Part shown: positions 17,602-26,983 of the stretch, one piece after another
Layout: the number at the start of each line of letters is the position of its first letter
How positions within the stretch are numbered: position 1 is the first letter of the stretch
Origin: Leptospira interrogans serovar Manilae
GTDB lineage: Bacteria; Spirochaetota; Leptospiria; Leptospirales; Leptospiraceae
NCBI GenBank assembly: GCA_945887855.1
Contig: CAMCZP010000004.1
Coordinates: forward strand, 1 to 64,000
DNA: 64,000 bases
Direction of reading: 5' to 3'
The notes under the pieces: generated by a model
Databases searched by the model: none
What the model was told of the DNA's origin: nothing
The model's input: the letters and a program-made list of their open reading frames with translations, nothing else
Translations under genes and position numbers: made by a program

Positions 17602-18295
17602 AAAATTCCTCTATATCCGTGTGTGCACCAAAGACAACAATTACATCATTCTCTCTAAAAACAATTGATTGGTCAGGAATACCTATTGGCTCGGTATCCT
17701 TATGATCAGAAACTCTGTTATTCTTTTCAGTAGGCTTATATCTTTTTATAGTAACTAATAATAGTTTATATGTATCTTTCATCTTTATTTCTGCTAATGT
17801 CTGGCCTATAAAAGAACGAGGTATCTGAAATTCTGCAATTCTAAAATTATCTGATATAATCATTGTTTTTCGCATAAGATTATGTTCAAATTGCTCAGCC
17901 ATATTCATTGCAGCAGTTTCTTCAGGATTAAATAAATCTGTAATACCAATAGCAGTCTTTAGTAATCTTTTCTGTAGTTCAGTTTGATACCTAGCAGTTA
18001 TATTATCTAATTTAAGTGTATTTCTTAAAATATCGGCAGTAACCATCAATGCTTCAAAGTCATTTGCAACAGCCAATATAACCCTATCAAAATCATTAAA
18101 CCCCATATTACTCATTGCAACTTCATCAGTTGAATTCATGATAGCTACATCACTACAAAATTCTTTAATTTCTTCAATTCGGTCTTCTTCTTCGTCTATA
18201 GCTAAAACTTCATGACCTTCTTTATGAAGACATTTTACTAAAACTTTTCCAAAATCTCCAATCCCAATAACTGCAATTTTTTTCCTTTTACTCAT
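17585..18295 (-). CDS. ktrA: TrkA/KtrA-type potassium-uptake regulatory subunit
   Basis: A 236-residue cytosolic gating subunit. Residues 1-135 form an RCK-N (TrkA-N) Rossmann domain with IGIGDFGKVL (GxGxxG) and an acidic end of strand two (AIDEEEDRI) that fits NAD(H)/ATP binding. Residues about 150-236 form the TrkA-C domain (RSFIGQTLAEIKM, ENDVIVVFGAHTDIEEF). Such proteins form a ring on KtrB or TrkH channels and open them in response to nucleotide. The membrane partner is not in this window. It starts eight bases after glgA ends and overlaps the VanY-like gene. Confidence 0.88.
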   Translation of the reverse strand: MSKRKKIAVIGIGDFGKVLVKCLHKEGHEVLAIDEEEDRIEEIKEFCSDVAIMNSTDEVAMSNMGFNDFDRVILAVANDFEALMVTADILRNTLKLDNITARYQTELQKRLLKTAIGITDLFNPEETAAMNMAEQFEHNLMRKTMIISDNFRIAEFQIPRSFIGQTLAEIKMKDTYKLLLVTIKRYKPTEKNNRVSDHKDTEPIGIPDQSIVFRENDVIVVFGAHTDIEEFFENVD

Positions 18296-18303
18296 AAGTA
18301 TTC

Positions 18304-19728
18304 CTATTTCTTTGAGAGAGCTTTTTTATATAATCTTTCATATTCAATTTCTCTTCGTTTCCAGCTCCAATCTAAATTCATAATTTTTTTTCTAACTATA
18401 CTTAGATCTTCTTTTCTGCTATATAAATCATATGCTCTAGCAAGTGCATAGTTCAAGGAATGATCTTGTCCCGGTTCAAATAAAAATCCTGTTAAGTATT
18501 GAATTTCTGCACTCTCTTGGACTGAATCTTTTAAGCCACCTATACGAGATACAATTGGAATTGATCCATATGCATGGCTATATAATTGATTTAATCCACA
18601 TGGCTCAAAAAGTGATGGCATTAAAAAAAAGTCTGATGCTGCTTCTATTTTTCTAGCTAATATCTCATCAAAACCCTTATAAAAAAATAATCTATTAGAA
18701 GAATGATGTGATTCATGGAAAAATGCAGCTTCAATATTAGTTTCTCCAGAGCCTAATATAAAATAATAAAAAGGTAAGTTTGTTACTTGTTTAAAAGATG
18801 ATAAGAATGTCTCGTATCCTTTCTGGTATGTCAATCTTCCTACAGATCCTATAAGCGGTCTAGATGGATCAATTTTCAATCCATATTGCTTATAGAGCTC
18901 TTCTTTATTTGTAAGCTTACCGATATCCGCATCTTCTTTAGAATAATTAATATAAATATTTTTATCATATATTGGACTCCATTCCTTTTCATCTATACCA
19001 TTCAGAATTCCTGTGAATGAATCATGTCTCTCTTTTAATAACCATGATAAATGACATCCAGCAGGTTCGTGTAAAACTTCATCCCTATATCCCGGACTAA
19101 CCGTAGCAATTTCTTTCGCATAAATTAGTGCACCCTTCATATAGTTGACTTTTTCATAATTAGCTAAATCTTCTAATTGAATATTAAATGGATCAACTTT
19201 TAAAAAACCTGTCATCCAAAAAGGATGATCACCCTGGTATGCCAAATTATGAATAGTAAAAACACTTGGTTTTCCATTTGGCTTTATCCCATTTACAACG
19301 CAAGTAAGTGAAGTATGCCAATCATGAGCATGAACAATATCTATATTTAAAATGATCCCTAACGTATAACATGCATATGAAAACAATGCAAATGAGTATA
19401 ACTCATCTGTGTTACCATAAATCTTTTCATTTTTCAAAAATATTTCTGATTCGAAAAAATATAAATTTATATTATCAATTTTAGAATGTAAAAACTTTGA
19501 CTTTGAAAGAATAAGACATGCATCTGTAGTATAAAAATCTTCCTCCATAAGTGCAGGATACTCTTTGCCAGAGAAATTTATCATTGATTTAAAACTATTC
19601 AAGAGAGGTATAGCTATATGTACTTCATGAATGTGAGACTGATATTTACTTAAAGATGCAAGCATATCAGAAAGCCCACCTACTTTAATATATGGAAAAT
19701 ATTCAGCACTTGTATGGAGTATATTCAT
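18304..19728 (-). CDS. glgA: Glycogen synthase (GT5)
   Basis: A 474-residue ADP- or UDP-glucose:glucan glucosyltransferase, the usual length for GlgA. The N-terminus shows the donor-site KVGGL motif (EYFPYIKVGGLSDMLASL). The C-terminal half has GSVGRLTYQKGYE and the PSLFEPCGLNQLYSHAYGSIPIV segment, which holds the conserved Glu and the Gly-rich phosphate site. It extends alpha-1,4-glucan chains in the cytosol. No glgB, glgC or glgP is next to it; it sits in a run of unrelated genes (dcd before, ktrA-like after). Its first bases overlap the dcd stop by four bases (ATGA type). Confidence 0.93.
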   Translation of the reverse strand: MNILHTSAEYFPYIKVGGLSDMLASLSKYQSHIHEVHIAIPLLNSFKSMINFSGKEYPALMEEDFYTTDACLILSKSKFLHSKIDNINLYFFESEIFLKNEKIYGNTDELYSFALFSYACYTLGIILNIDIVHAHDWHTSLTCVVNGIKPNGKPSVFTIHNLAYQGDHPFWMTGFLKVDPFNIQLEDLANYEKVNYMKGALIYAKEIATVSPGYRDEVLHEPAGCHLSWLLKERHDSFTGILNGIDEKEWSPIYDKNIYINYSKEDADIGKLTNKEELYKQYGLKIDPSRPLIGSVGRLTYQKGYETFLSSFKQVTNLPFYYFILGSGETNIEAAFFHESHHSSNRLFFYKGFDEILARKIEAASDFFLMPSLFEPCGLNQLYSHAYGSIPIVSRIGGLKDSVQESAEIQYLTGFLFEPGQDHSLNYALARAYDLYSRKEDLSIVRKKIMNLDWSWKRREIEYERLYKKALSKK

Positions 19729-20264
19729 TTTAGCTCAGTAGATTTATCAAAATCTTTGTATAACATAGAGGGTTGTATTCCACTATTCGATTGATACTTT
19801 CCTGATTTATACTCAGTAATTTCACCTTCCACTGTATGATAAAAAATTTGGCAAATCTCTACTCCAGGATAAACAATCAAAGGATGTATAACAGAAATTT
19901 CTAAAGTCCAATATCCCTTAAATCCAACATCTCCAAATCCTGCTGTAATATGGACATACATACCTAACCGTCCGATTGAGGATCTTCCCTCAAGCATTGG
20001 GACTAGACCAAAAGTCTCTGTATATTCTAAAGTCCTTCCTAAGTATAATGTCCCAGGTTGCAAATGATATCCTGTTTCAGGAATAAGTATCTTTTCGGTT
20101 GGAGCTGGTTTCTTCATATCTAATGGGAATGTTGTATAAATCACTAATTCATTATGTAACCGTAAATTGTAGGAATTTGGATTTACAAGTTTTTCCTCAA
20201 AAGGCTCTATGATAATTTTCTTTTCCTGAACTTTCTTTTGTATCTCTTTACCCGTTAGTATCAC
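19725..20264 (-). CDS. dcd: dCTP deaminase, possibly the bifunctional dUMP-forming type
   Basis: A 179-residue trimeric nucleotide deaminase. It shows the family start (MILTGKEIQKKV), EGRSSIGRLG (the conserved Arg-Ser-Ser) and TLEISV with the catalytic glutamate. The segment HITAGFGDVGFKGYWTLEI is of the H-x-T-A-G-F-x-D-x-G-F type seen in the bifunctional dCTP deaminase/dUTPase of Methanocaldococcus and Mycobacterium, whereas the E. coli monofunctional enzyme has HRIDPGWSG there. It may therefore convert dCTP straight to dUMP, feeding thymidylate synthesis without releasing dUTP. It follows the enoyl-CoA hydratase gene by one base and overlaps glgA. Confidence 0.92.
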   Translation of the reverse strand: MILTGKEIQKKVQEKKIIIEPFEEKLVNPNSYNLRLHNELVIYTTFPLDMKKPAPTEKILIPETGYHLQPGTLYLGRTLEYTETFGLVPMLEGRSSIGRLGMYVHITAGFGDVGFKGYWTLEISVIHPLIVYPGVEICQIFYHTVEGEITEYKSGKYQSNSGIQPSMLYKDFDKSTELK

Positions 20265-20265
20265 A

Positions 20266-21030
20266 TTATTCTCCTCGAAAAAATGGACTTCTTTTTTCTC
20301 TGAATGCTTGCAAAGCTTCTAATCTATCTGTAGTATCTAAAGTTTTTAAATACTCTGTCCTTTCAATATCTAAACCATCTTCAAAATCTACTAAATAACC
20401 ATTTACCAATGCTCTCTTTGCAAATTGAACACTCAAAGGTGCAGAAGTTAAAATTTGATCAGTATACTTCTTCACTTCATCTAAATAACTTTCTTTTTTA
20501 AATACTTTATTGACTACTCCCAACTCTAAAGCTTCCAACGAAGTGATTTTAGCGCCTCTAAAAATTAAATCCTTAGCGTTAGATAGCCCAATCAATCTAG
20601 AAAGCCTTTGCGTTCCACCAGCACCCGGAATAATACCTAATTTTGTCTCTGTTAGTCCAAGTAAAGATTCATCCTGTGCAAGCCTAATGTCACACGCCAA
20701 TGCTAATTCTAAGCCACCTCCAAATGCAGATCCATTCAAGGAAGCAATTGTAGGCACAGAGATGGATTCAAGAGAAGCTAATGTACTACGAAATTTATCT
20801 AAAAATATAATTATTTCAGATTTAGACATATCTTTTCTTTCCTCTAAATCCGCCCCTGCACAAAAAACCTTTTCTCCCGCACCCGTGATCATAAGACATC
20901 TGATACCTGACATAGAACCTGTTATCTCATTGTATAACTCGTTCAACAAACTCCTACTAATGGCATTTGATTTTTCTTTTCTATCAATGGTTATTACTTT
21001 TAAACCATCTTTACTTGATACGGCTATCAT
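20266..21030 (-). CDS. Enoyl-CoA hydratase/isomerase (crotonase family)
   Basis: A 254-residue crotonase. The oxyanion loop FCAGADLEERKDMS is near residue 61, and both catalytic glutamates of true hydratases are present, in FGGGLELALACD and TETKLGIIPGAGGTQRL. It should hydrate 2-trans-enoyl-CoA in fatty-acid or branched-chain amino-acid degradation; overall it resembles the methylglutaconyl-CoA hydratase (AUH) branch, but the exact substrate cannot be read from the sequence. Fatty-acid oxidation is the main energy route of leptospires. It overlaps the M50 protease gene by four bases, so the two are co-transcribed. Confidence 0.9.
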   Translation of the reverse strand: MIAVSSKDGLKVITIDRKEKSNAISRSLLNELYNEITGSMSGIRCLMITGAGEKVFCAGADLEERKDMSKSEIIIFLDKFRSTLASLESISVPTIASLNGSAFGGGLELALACDIRLAQDESLLGLTETKLGIIPGAGGTQRLSRLIGLSNAKDLIFRGAKITSLEALELGVVNKVFKKESYLDEVKKYTDQILTSAPLSVQFAKRALVNGYLVDFEDGLDIERTEYLKTLDTTDRLEALQAFREKRSPFFRGE

Positions 21031-22022
21031 AGATTTCCAATAAATATTTTAATTATATCATCAAAAAGAGATGGTGTATTGATTTCTGAGAGAGTAGCAA
21101 TAGGATTGGGAACAAAAATGAAAATAAGTGTAAATAGCATAAAAAATCCTAAAAATCTTCGACTCCTGTCTAGCCCATCTCTGTGATCAGGAACAAAAGG
21201 ATGCTCAACTTTTATTAAAAAATAAATAATAAATCCCCAAATTACCCAATTTAAGCTAATAAATCCAAGACAAATAAATGCTAAAAATAAATAATATATC
21301 CAATTTCTATATTTTTCTCCAAAAAGAGAATAAATCACATGTCCCCCATCTAATTGGCCAAAGGGAAATAAATTAATTGCTGTGATAAAGAATCCAACCC
21401 AACCAGCCTGTGCCAGGGGATGTATTACAATATTTTGTGTTTGCATATCCACAGGCCCATGTATCCATTGAATAGTCCAATACGTAAAGAGACTATCCCC
21501 AAATACTAAACCTTGATCACCATTGTTTAATCCGGAGATATAGTCTGATACATTGACAACTTCCGAAAAGTAAACCCCAATCAACCAACACGGCATTGAA
21601 AGGATAAAGCTCATCAAAGGTCCACCCACTCCTATATCAAACAATTTCTTTTTATCAGGAATAGCTTCTTCTATCTTTATCACAGCTCCCATTGTCCCAA
21701 TTGGACCAAAAGGCATTGGAATAAAAAATGGCAGGGTTGCGCGTATACCATATAACCTGGCAGGAACATAATGACCCATCTCGTGGGCTAATAGAATTGT
21801 AAGAAGTGGAATGGAGTAACTAATTTCTCTTTGGAAATATAGCCAAAGAGATTCTCTTGCATTTACAAGATCCAAATGCTGTTGGAAAAGATCATACTCA
21901 AATATCCAATAAATAAGACCTTCGATTGCGATATACAGTCCATCAAAGGTTCTTTCTTTGAGTGTCAGTGTAAAAAAAGTGAGGACAAACAAAAAAATAT
22001 GGAAGGTAGTTTTACTTTTCAC
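21027..22022 (-). CDS. Site-2-protease-like M50 metallopeptidase
   Basis: A 331-residue membrane protein with at least six hydrophobic segments. The zinc-binding AHEMGHY (HExxH) motif lies in a membrane segment near residue 84, and the third ligand motif is FPFGQLDGGHVIY in a later helix. This pattern fits intramembrane site-2 proteases of the EGY1/sporulation-factor branch. No PDZ domain is visible, unlike RseP. Substrates are unknown; such enzymes cleave anti-sigma factors or clear membrane peptides. It is the first gene of the minus-strand run that goes on to the crotonase, dcd and glgA, and is divergent from the chemoreceptor gene. Confidence 0.88.
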   Translation of the reverse strand: MKSKTTFHIFLFVLTFFTLTLKERTFDGLYIAIEGLIYWIFEYDLFQQHLDLVNARESLWLYFQREISYSIPLLTILLAHEMGHYVPARLYGIRATLPFFIPMPFGPIGTMGAVIKIEEAIPDKKKLFDIGVGGPLMSFILSMPCWLIGVYFSEVVNVSDYISGLNNGDQGLVFGDSLFTYWTIQWIHGPVDMQTQNIVIHPLAQAGWVGFFITAINLFPFGQLDGGHVIYSLFGEKYRNWIYYLFLAFICLGFISLNWVIWGFIIYFLIKVEHPFVPDHRDGLDRSRRFLGFFMLFTLIFIFVPNPIATLSEINTPSLFDDIIKIFIGNL

Positions 22023-22126
22023 TTGTGCAATAATAATAGAAAGGAATAATTAGTCAAGAAACCTTGAAAATCTATTTTTAAGGCTTTTTTATCAATTTAT
22101 CATAAATTTCGAACGATAGGAAAAAT

Positions 22127-23896
22127 ATGCTTAGCCTAAAAAACTTGAGTGTGAGGGGTAAAATATTTACCTCCGTAGGAATCTTTCAATTATTAAGCCT
22201 TTTAATTGCGATAGTAGCGTCCATATCGCTAAGCCAAATAGATTCCGAGATGATAGCTTTGACCAGCTACAATGAGAATGTTCAGGGTAAAATAAACAGT
22301 ATCAGTACAATGTCTGATATCTCCTGGCATAAGACATCCGTGGCTATGGCAACAGATGATCCTAAAGTACTCCAAGAAGCTATCACAGATGCTGTCATCA
22401 AGCATAAGGAAAATCTCAAACTCATTGGAGAGATAAAAAAAGTTTTAGAAGAAAACTCCAAGAATTACCAAGAATTAATCAATGATGCTGACTATAATGT
22501 GACCGAAGACGATAATCCCACAAAAATTTCTTCTGAAATTGAGAAAAAACTCATCGATCTTGATAAGTTTACAGAGTCAGTAAAAGTTTTCTTAGAGAAT
22601 AAGCAAAAAAAAGAAGCAATTGATATAAGGGAAAAAAATAGAGCCACAGCAATTGAGTTGAGTGCACTTTTATCAAAAATCCGAGACAGCAATATCAAAG
22701 GGATGGTTGGTGCTAAAAATAAAACATCCCGAATTGCAAGTTATGGTAAAATTCTGGTCTGGGCAGGATTTCTTGGAGCAATTATAGTTGTTATCTTTAT
22801 TACTTCCTCCATGATACGTTGGATTGCTCAACCCATAAGCGAAGCAGAGCATATCACAAATCGTTTTGCCGAGGGAGATTTAACCCTCTCTCTCGACCTA
22901 GACAGCGAAGATGAAATTGGAAGATTGGTTCGAGCTCTAAATAAAGCCATAGAAAACCTCCGCCGAATCATCAAAGAAATTGGTAGCTCTTCAGATCATC
23001 TAGCCTCCTCAGCAGAACAATTATCAGCAACTTCCAGAAATCTTGCTGATGGTGCAACTTCCCAGGCTTCTTCTTTAGAACAAACAGCTTCTGCAGTCAC
23101 TGAAATCTCTGAATCTATTGCCTATGTATCCGAAAGTGCTAGAGAGCAAGAAAAAGAGGTCATTGAAACTAATAAATCAATGAGTGAGTTATCAAAATCC
23201 ATCACTCAGATCACAGAAACTGCTCGCTCAGTCAACGAAGGATCCCAATCCGCACTTGCAGAAGCCAAAGAAGGTCAGCAGAAAGTCAACGAAACCGTCA
23301 AGAGAATGGCAGCTATCGAAGAAAGTTCCGAGCAAATATCTGACATTATAAATGTAATTAACGATATTTCCGAACAAACCAATCTCTTGGCTCTCAATGC
23401 TGCTATTGAAGCAGCTAGAGCTGGTGAGTCCGGTCGTGGTTTCGCTGTAGTTGCAGAAGAAATTTCTAAACTTGCTTCTAGATCTCAAAAAGCCACACGT
23501 GAAATTGCTGAGCTAATCACAGACAGTATCACAAAGGTCAATGACGGAAAAGCAATTGTTGGTCAAGTGGTTGAGTCCTTAAATAAGATTTTAAATAAAT
23601 CTATTGAAGCCGCTCAGTTCTCTGACCAAATTTCCAATGCAACCAAACTACAAAGTGCTGGAAATCAAAAAGTTATGAAGTCTATTTTGACTCTTTCACA
23701 AATGGCGCAATCGATATCTCGTGCTACAAATGAAATGAGACTTTCCTCCAAAGAAATTTCTAATGCAATCGAACAAGTCAATTCAGTAGCACAGAATACG
23801 GCATCTTCATCTGAAGAAATGGCTGGTTCTACATCTGAACTCGCAACACAATCTGAAAAACTAAGCAGTTTAATCTCTATCTTTAAATTGAACTAG
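22127..23896 (+). CDS. Methyl-accepting chemotaxis protein (classical transmembrane type)
   Basis: A 589-residue chemoreceptor. An N-terminal membrane helix (about residues 13-33) is followed by a four-helix-bundle ligand domain of about 165 residues in the periplasm and a second membrane helix near 203-226. Then come a HAMP domain ([20 protein letters not shown]) and a long coiled-coil signalling domain. The CheA/CheW-binding tip is [19 protein letters not shown] plus [17 protein letters not shown]. Gln/Glu-rich methylation helices flank it. The ligand is unknown. No C-terminal CheR-binding pentapeptide is present. The start has AGGA about six bases upstream, and a clear terminator follows. 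Confidence 0.96.
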   Translation: MLSLKNLSVRGKIFTSVGIFQLLSLLIAIVASISLSQIDSEMIALTSYNENVQGKINSISTMSDISWHKTSVAMATDDPKVLQEAITDAVIKHKENLKLIGEIKKVLEENSKNYQELINDADYNVTEDDNPTKISSEIEKKLIDLDKFTESVKVFLENKQKKEAIDIREKNRATAIELSALLSKIRDSNIKGMVGAKNKTSRIASYGKILVWAGFLGAIIVVIFITSSMIRWIAQPISEAEHITNRFAEGDLTLSLDLDSEDEIGRLVRALNKAIENLRRIIKEIGSSSDHLASSAEQLSATSRNLADGATSQASSLEQTASAVTEISESIAYVSESAREQEKEVIETNKSMSELSKSITQITETARSVNEGSQSALAEAKEGQQKVNETVKRMAAIEESSEQISDIINVINDISEQTNLLALNAAIEAARAGESGRGFAVVAEEISKLASRSQKATREIAELITDSITKVNDGKAIVGQVVESLNKILNKSIEAAQFSDQISNATKLQSAGNQKVMKSILTLSQMAQSISRATNEMRLSSKEISNAIEQVNSVAQNTASSSEEMAGSTSELATQSEKLSSLISIFKLN

Positions 23897-23898
23897 CC

Positions 23899-23941
23899 AA
23901 AAAAGGTTTCCTCGATCATCCTTCCTGGAAACCTTTTTTTA
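23899..23941 (+). terminator. Rho-independent terminator of the chemoreceptor gene
   Basis: AAAAAAGGTTTCC pairs with GGAAACCTTTTTTT across a 15-base loop. The stem lies directly after the stop codon and is followed by T residues on the plus strand. Confidence 0.88.
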
Positions 23942-23982
23942 ATTTAGAATGGTATCAAACATGAATAAATTAAACTTAGGTT

Positions 23983-24687
23983 ATGTTCGAGAATCTTAGA
24001 TTTATAAAACAACACGATCCAGCCGCCAAATCCTATTTGGAAATCATTCTCTGCTACCCGGGACTCCATGCTCTATGGATACACAAACTAGCCCATTTAC
24101 TCTACCTCTGGCAAATTCCCCTCTTCCCCAGATTACTCAATTACCTCAGCAGATTTTTCACAGGCATAGATATTCATCCTGGTGCGGAAATTGAAGACGG
24201 TATCCTAATTGACCATGGAACTGGGGTTGTTATTGGGGAAACTGCAGTTATAAAAAAAGGATGTTTAATCTATCAAAATGTCACTCTTGGCGGGACTGGC
24301 AAAGAAGTTGGAAAAAGGCATCCTACTTTAAAAGAGAATGTTGTTGTAGGAGCAGGTGCTAAGGTATTAGGAAATATAACTATCCAAAAAAATGTTAGAA
24401 TTGGTGCCAACTCAGTTGTTATGAGAGATGTTCCAGAAAATTGTACTGTTGTGGGAATACCTGGCAGAGTGGTTAAAAATACAGTTTCTCAATCAATTAC
24501 AGAAGAAACTTTGCTGAACCATTCCGAGCTCCCAGACCCTGTTGCAAGGGTATTTTCCATCCTTGCTGAGAAAATTGAAACTCTTCAAAAAGAAATGGTT
24601 AATATCTCAAATAAAACGGAAACTCAGAAAAATATAAAAGAACAGGATGATTTTATTCAGAACTTTATTCATGGCGATGGGATATGA
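23983..24687 (+). CDS. cysE: Serine O-acetyltransferase
   Basis: A 234-residue hexapeptide-repeat acetyltransferase that makes O-acetylserine from serine and acetyl-CoA, the first step of cysteine synthesis. The catalytic His and Asp are in IDHGTGVVIGETAVI, followed by the left-handed beta-helix (NVTLGGTGKEVGKRHPTL, IGANSVVMRDVPENCTVVGIP). The N-terminal helical domain is shorter than in E. coli CysE (273 residues), as in many plant-type and Gram-positive enzymes. A charged C-terminal tail of about 50 residues follows the acetyl-CoA domain; the classical C-terminal Ile for CysK binding is present (GDGI at the end). CysK is not nearby. Confidence 0.93.
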   Translation: MFENLRFIKQHDPAAKSYLEIILCYPGLHALWIHKLAHLLYLWQIPLFPRLLNYLSRFFTGIDIHPGAEIEDGILIDHGTGVVIGETAVIKKGCLIYQNVTLGGTGKEVGKRHPTLKENVVVGAGAKVLGNITIQKNVRIGANSVVMRDVPENCTVVGIPGRVVKNTVSQSITEETLLNHSELPDPVARVFSILAEKIETLQKEMVNISNKTETQKNIKEQDDFIQNFIHGDGI

Positions 24688-24793
24688 TCTAAATTTTTCT
24701 TTACTTTCTATTTTTTTTTCTTTAACTATTTTTTTTTCTTTACAAATTTTCATAGCAAAGTAATTTTTTGTCAGGAGTTCATGGTTAACCAAA

Positions 24794-25273
24794 ATGTACA
24801 TAATAAAAGTTATTATTCCAATGTTGGCTATCCTATTAGCCTCCATCTTTGGATGTGCAATAGGTAACCCTTCTAATCAATACGCTGCCACAAAAAAAGT
24901 CCAATCTGGTTGGATTAAATCAGATTTATCCGAAAAAAAAGTATCAGATACTTTTTACTTCAAAGTAGCATCCTATACTGGATCAAATGTTATCAGTGGT
25001 GCTAAAAAAGAGTTTGTTTGTAAACAAGGTGCTTTAGAGTTAGGAAAAGATTCTTTCGCAGATAAAATTGTAGAGGATCTCTCCACAGATACAAATAAAC
25101 TAACATCGTTATCTGATATAAATACTTCCGTTAAAGATCTTCGAGTAAAAGAATGCCGCCCTACAGCAATATCAGATCCTAACGTTCCTTTTAGTGAATG
25201 GAATAGTTGTGAATGTATGATAATTGCTAAAGTAGATGGTGGAAAATCTAACTTACTAGCCAAAATACTTTAA
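24794..25273 (+). CDS. Small putative lipoprotein of unknown function
   Basis: A 159-residue protein with an N-terminal hydrophobic stretch ending LASIFGC|AIGN, a plausible lipobox with Cys21. The mature part is mixed charged and polar with three further Cys residues (FVCKQG, KECRPT, CECMI) that could form disulfides. No family is recognised. The gene is preceded by a very T-rich 60-base stretch (24690-24750) and ends four bases into the convergent rsmD gene. Confidence 0.7.
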   Translation: MYIIKVIIPMLAILLASIFGCAIGNPSNQYAATKKVQSGWIKSDLSEKKVSDTFYFKVASYTGSNVISGAKKEFVCKQGALELGKDSFADKIVEDLSTDTNKLTSLSDINTSVKDLRVKECRPTAISDPNVPFSEWNSCECMIIAKVDGGKSNLLAKIL

Positions 25274-25827
25274 ATGTATTCAAAAATATAGTTACTACCA
25301 AATCTACTATATTTGTTAGTATATTGTTTTGGTTCATTAGGAGATTGTAAATAAATCCTACCCCCAACATTTGAAGAAATAATTGTCTGTAAAAGACTGT
25401 TAATTTTTTCTGGTGCTTCCCAAAATGAGTAAGGTGGATCTACGAAGTACACAAACACATCTTCTTTCTCTTTTTCTGTTTTGTCAAAAAATCGAAAACT
25501 ATCTTTGTTATGAATAAATAATTTTTCTGATAAAGGAGATACATTTTTAATAAGAAAGTTCACCCTGGATTTATCAATCTCAAATAAATGAGCTGATTTA
25601 AACCCTCTTGATACCGCTTCCAACCCCATCTGACCTGATCCTGAAAACAAATCCATAAAAATAGCATGCTCTAATTGTAAATTTCCAGAGAGTACTTGAG
25701 ATTCAATCATTGCAAAAACTGCTTTTTTTATTAACGCAGGAGTAAAATTAGTATGCCCTTTGAGTGATTCTACCATTGGAATTCGTTTATTTTTTAATGT
25801 GCCCGATTGAACTATTAATGATCCCAT
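25270..25827 (-). CDS. rsmD: 16S rRNA m2G966 methyltransferase
   Basis: About 185 residues of the RsmD family, which methylates guanine 966 of 16S rRNA using S-adenosylmethionine during 30S assembly. The cofactor loop is DLFSGSGQMGLEAVSRG, the acidic residue after strand two is in LFEIDKS, and the catalytic (D/N)PP(Y/F) motif is VDPPYSFW. Start: ATG at 25827 gives the family-like beginning SLIVQSGTLKNKRIP. A TTG at 25851 in the same frame would add eight residues and is less likely. The N-terminal P-loop-like region of E. coli RsmD is somewhat shortened. Confidence 0.88.
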   Translation of the reverse strand: MGSLIVQSGTLKNKRIPMVESLKGHTNFTPALIKKAVFAMIESQVLSGNLQLEHAIFMDLFSGSGQMGLEAVSRGFKSAHLFEIDKSRVNFLIKNVSPLSEKLFIHNKDSFRFFDKTEKEKEDVFVYFVDPPYSFWEAPEKINSLLQTIISSNVGGRIYLQSPNEPKQYTNKYSRFGSNYIFEYI

Positions 25828-25977
25828 AAAATACCATTGTATGCTTTTCAATTGATTGTAATAATAAAATATTTCTTTAATTGAAAATAAGTCTTTTTCA
25901 ACACTAGACTGAAATATAAGTTTACATGTTCTTCTTGAAAATTCATTTTGTAATCAGATCTGGAGCAACCTATCTAA

Positions 25978-26973
25978 ATGAATTCTTTTAAACTTCCATT
26001 TTTCAGTCTACTTGCTATATTTATTTCTTATATAGCTATTTCCATTTATCCTGTTTTTACTTTTTTTTCCAATCCTGATAGACAAAACTTTGTTGAGATC
26101 AAAGGAAAAAAATATTATATTTCTGATCTAAAAGATAACTCTGCATATAAAAAAGTTAGAAAAGAATTTATCACAAACATCGGTAGTGTTCTCCAATCTT
26201 TTTCTATGGAAGAAGTACTTAAACAAGAGGCTAAAGAAAAGAATATAACTGTCCAAGAACTGTTAGCTCAATCCCGTCGACAACCCTCTAATGAAGAAAT
26301 ACAAAAAATCTACGAAGACTTTAAAGATAGGCTCCAAGGGATGTCAATTGCTGAAGCACGTCCTAGAATCATAGAATTTATCAATTCAATGGAAGAACAG
26401 GAATTTAGGAAAAATCTACTTCAAAAATATAATGTTGCAGTCAACACAGAAAAATCTGATCGCATACAAGTGGAAGAGAAAGGAAACCCATTTTTAGGTT
26501 CAAAAAATTCTAAAGTAACTATAATTGAATTTTCTGATTTTGAATGTCCATATTGCCAGAGAAGCCAATCTGTTAGTAAAAGCTTGCGAGAAAAATACAA
26601 AGATAATATCAGATGGGTCTTTAGAGATTTTCCTCTGAGCTTCCATCAAAATGCAATGTTTGCACACATAGCAGCTAACTGTGCGAACAAGCAAGGAAAG
26701 TATTGGGAATTATTCAATGTTCTATTTCAAAACACTGGATCATTAGAAAAAGCTAATGTTTTAAAATTTGCAAGCGATCTCCATTTAGATATGAAAAGTT
26801 TTGAGGAATGTACAAATGATAGTTCCATTTTATCAGAAATTCAAGATGATATCAGCGAAGGACAAGAGTTGGGCGTAAATGGTACCCCTGCTTTTTTTAT
26901 CAATGGGATTATGATAGAGGGTGCTCAGCCACTATCTGCTTTTGAAAAAATAATTGATCAAGAACTAAAATAA
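25978..26973 (+). CDS. Envelope DsbA/BdbD-like thiol-disulfide oxidoreductase
   Basis: A 331-residue protein with an N-terminal membrane anchor or signal (about residues 5-28), a helical charged region (about 50-150), and a C-terminal DsbA-type thioredoxin domain. The active site is CPYC at residues 190-193 in [14 protein letters not shown], and the cis-proline loop is [12 protein letters not shown]. The same layout, thioredoxin domain after a SurA/PrsA-like helical region, occurs in other spirochete and deltaproteobacterial proteins. It probably introduces or repairs disulfides in exported proteins. It reads into mdh with an 10-base gap, though no functional link is evident. Confidence 0.88.
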   Translation: MNSFKLPFFSLLAIFISYIAISIYPVFTFFSNPDRQNFVEIKGKKYYISDLKDNSAYKKVRKEFITNIGSVLQSFSMEEVLKQEAKEKNITVQELLAQSRRQPSNEEIQKIYEDFKDRLQGMSIAEARPRIIEFINSMEEQEFRKNLLQKYNVAVNTEKSDRIQVEEKGNPFLGSKNSKVTIIEFSDFECPYCQRSQSVSKSLREKYKDNIRWVFRDFPLSFHQNAMFAHIAANCANKQGKYWELFNVLFQNTGSLEKANVLKFASDLHLDMKSFEECTNDSSILSEIQDDISEGQELGVNGTPAFFINGIMIEGAQPLSAFEKIIDQELK

Positions 26974-26983
26974 AGGAGAATTT

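Noticed and set aside
22100..22126. A sigma-28-like CGATA core before the second chemoreceptor gene
   Set aside because: Transcription from it would start at or after the start codon and would remove the ribosome site.
24607..24846. A 79-codon minus-strand frame over the T-rich stretch after cysE
   Set aside because: Its Lys/Glu-rich middle is the translation of the poly-T tract, and it overlaps two better genes.
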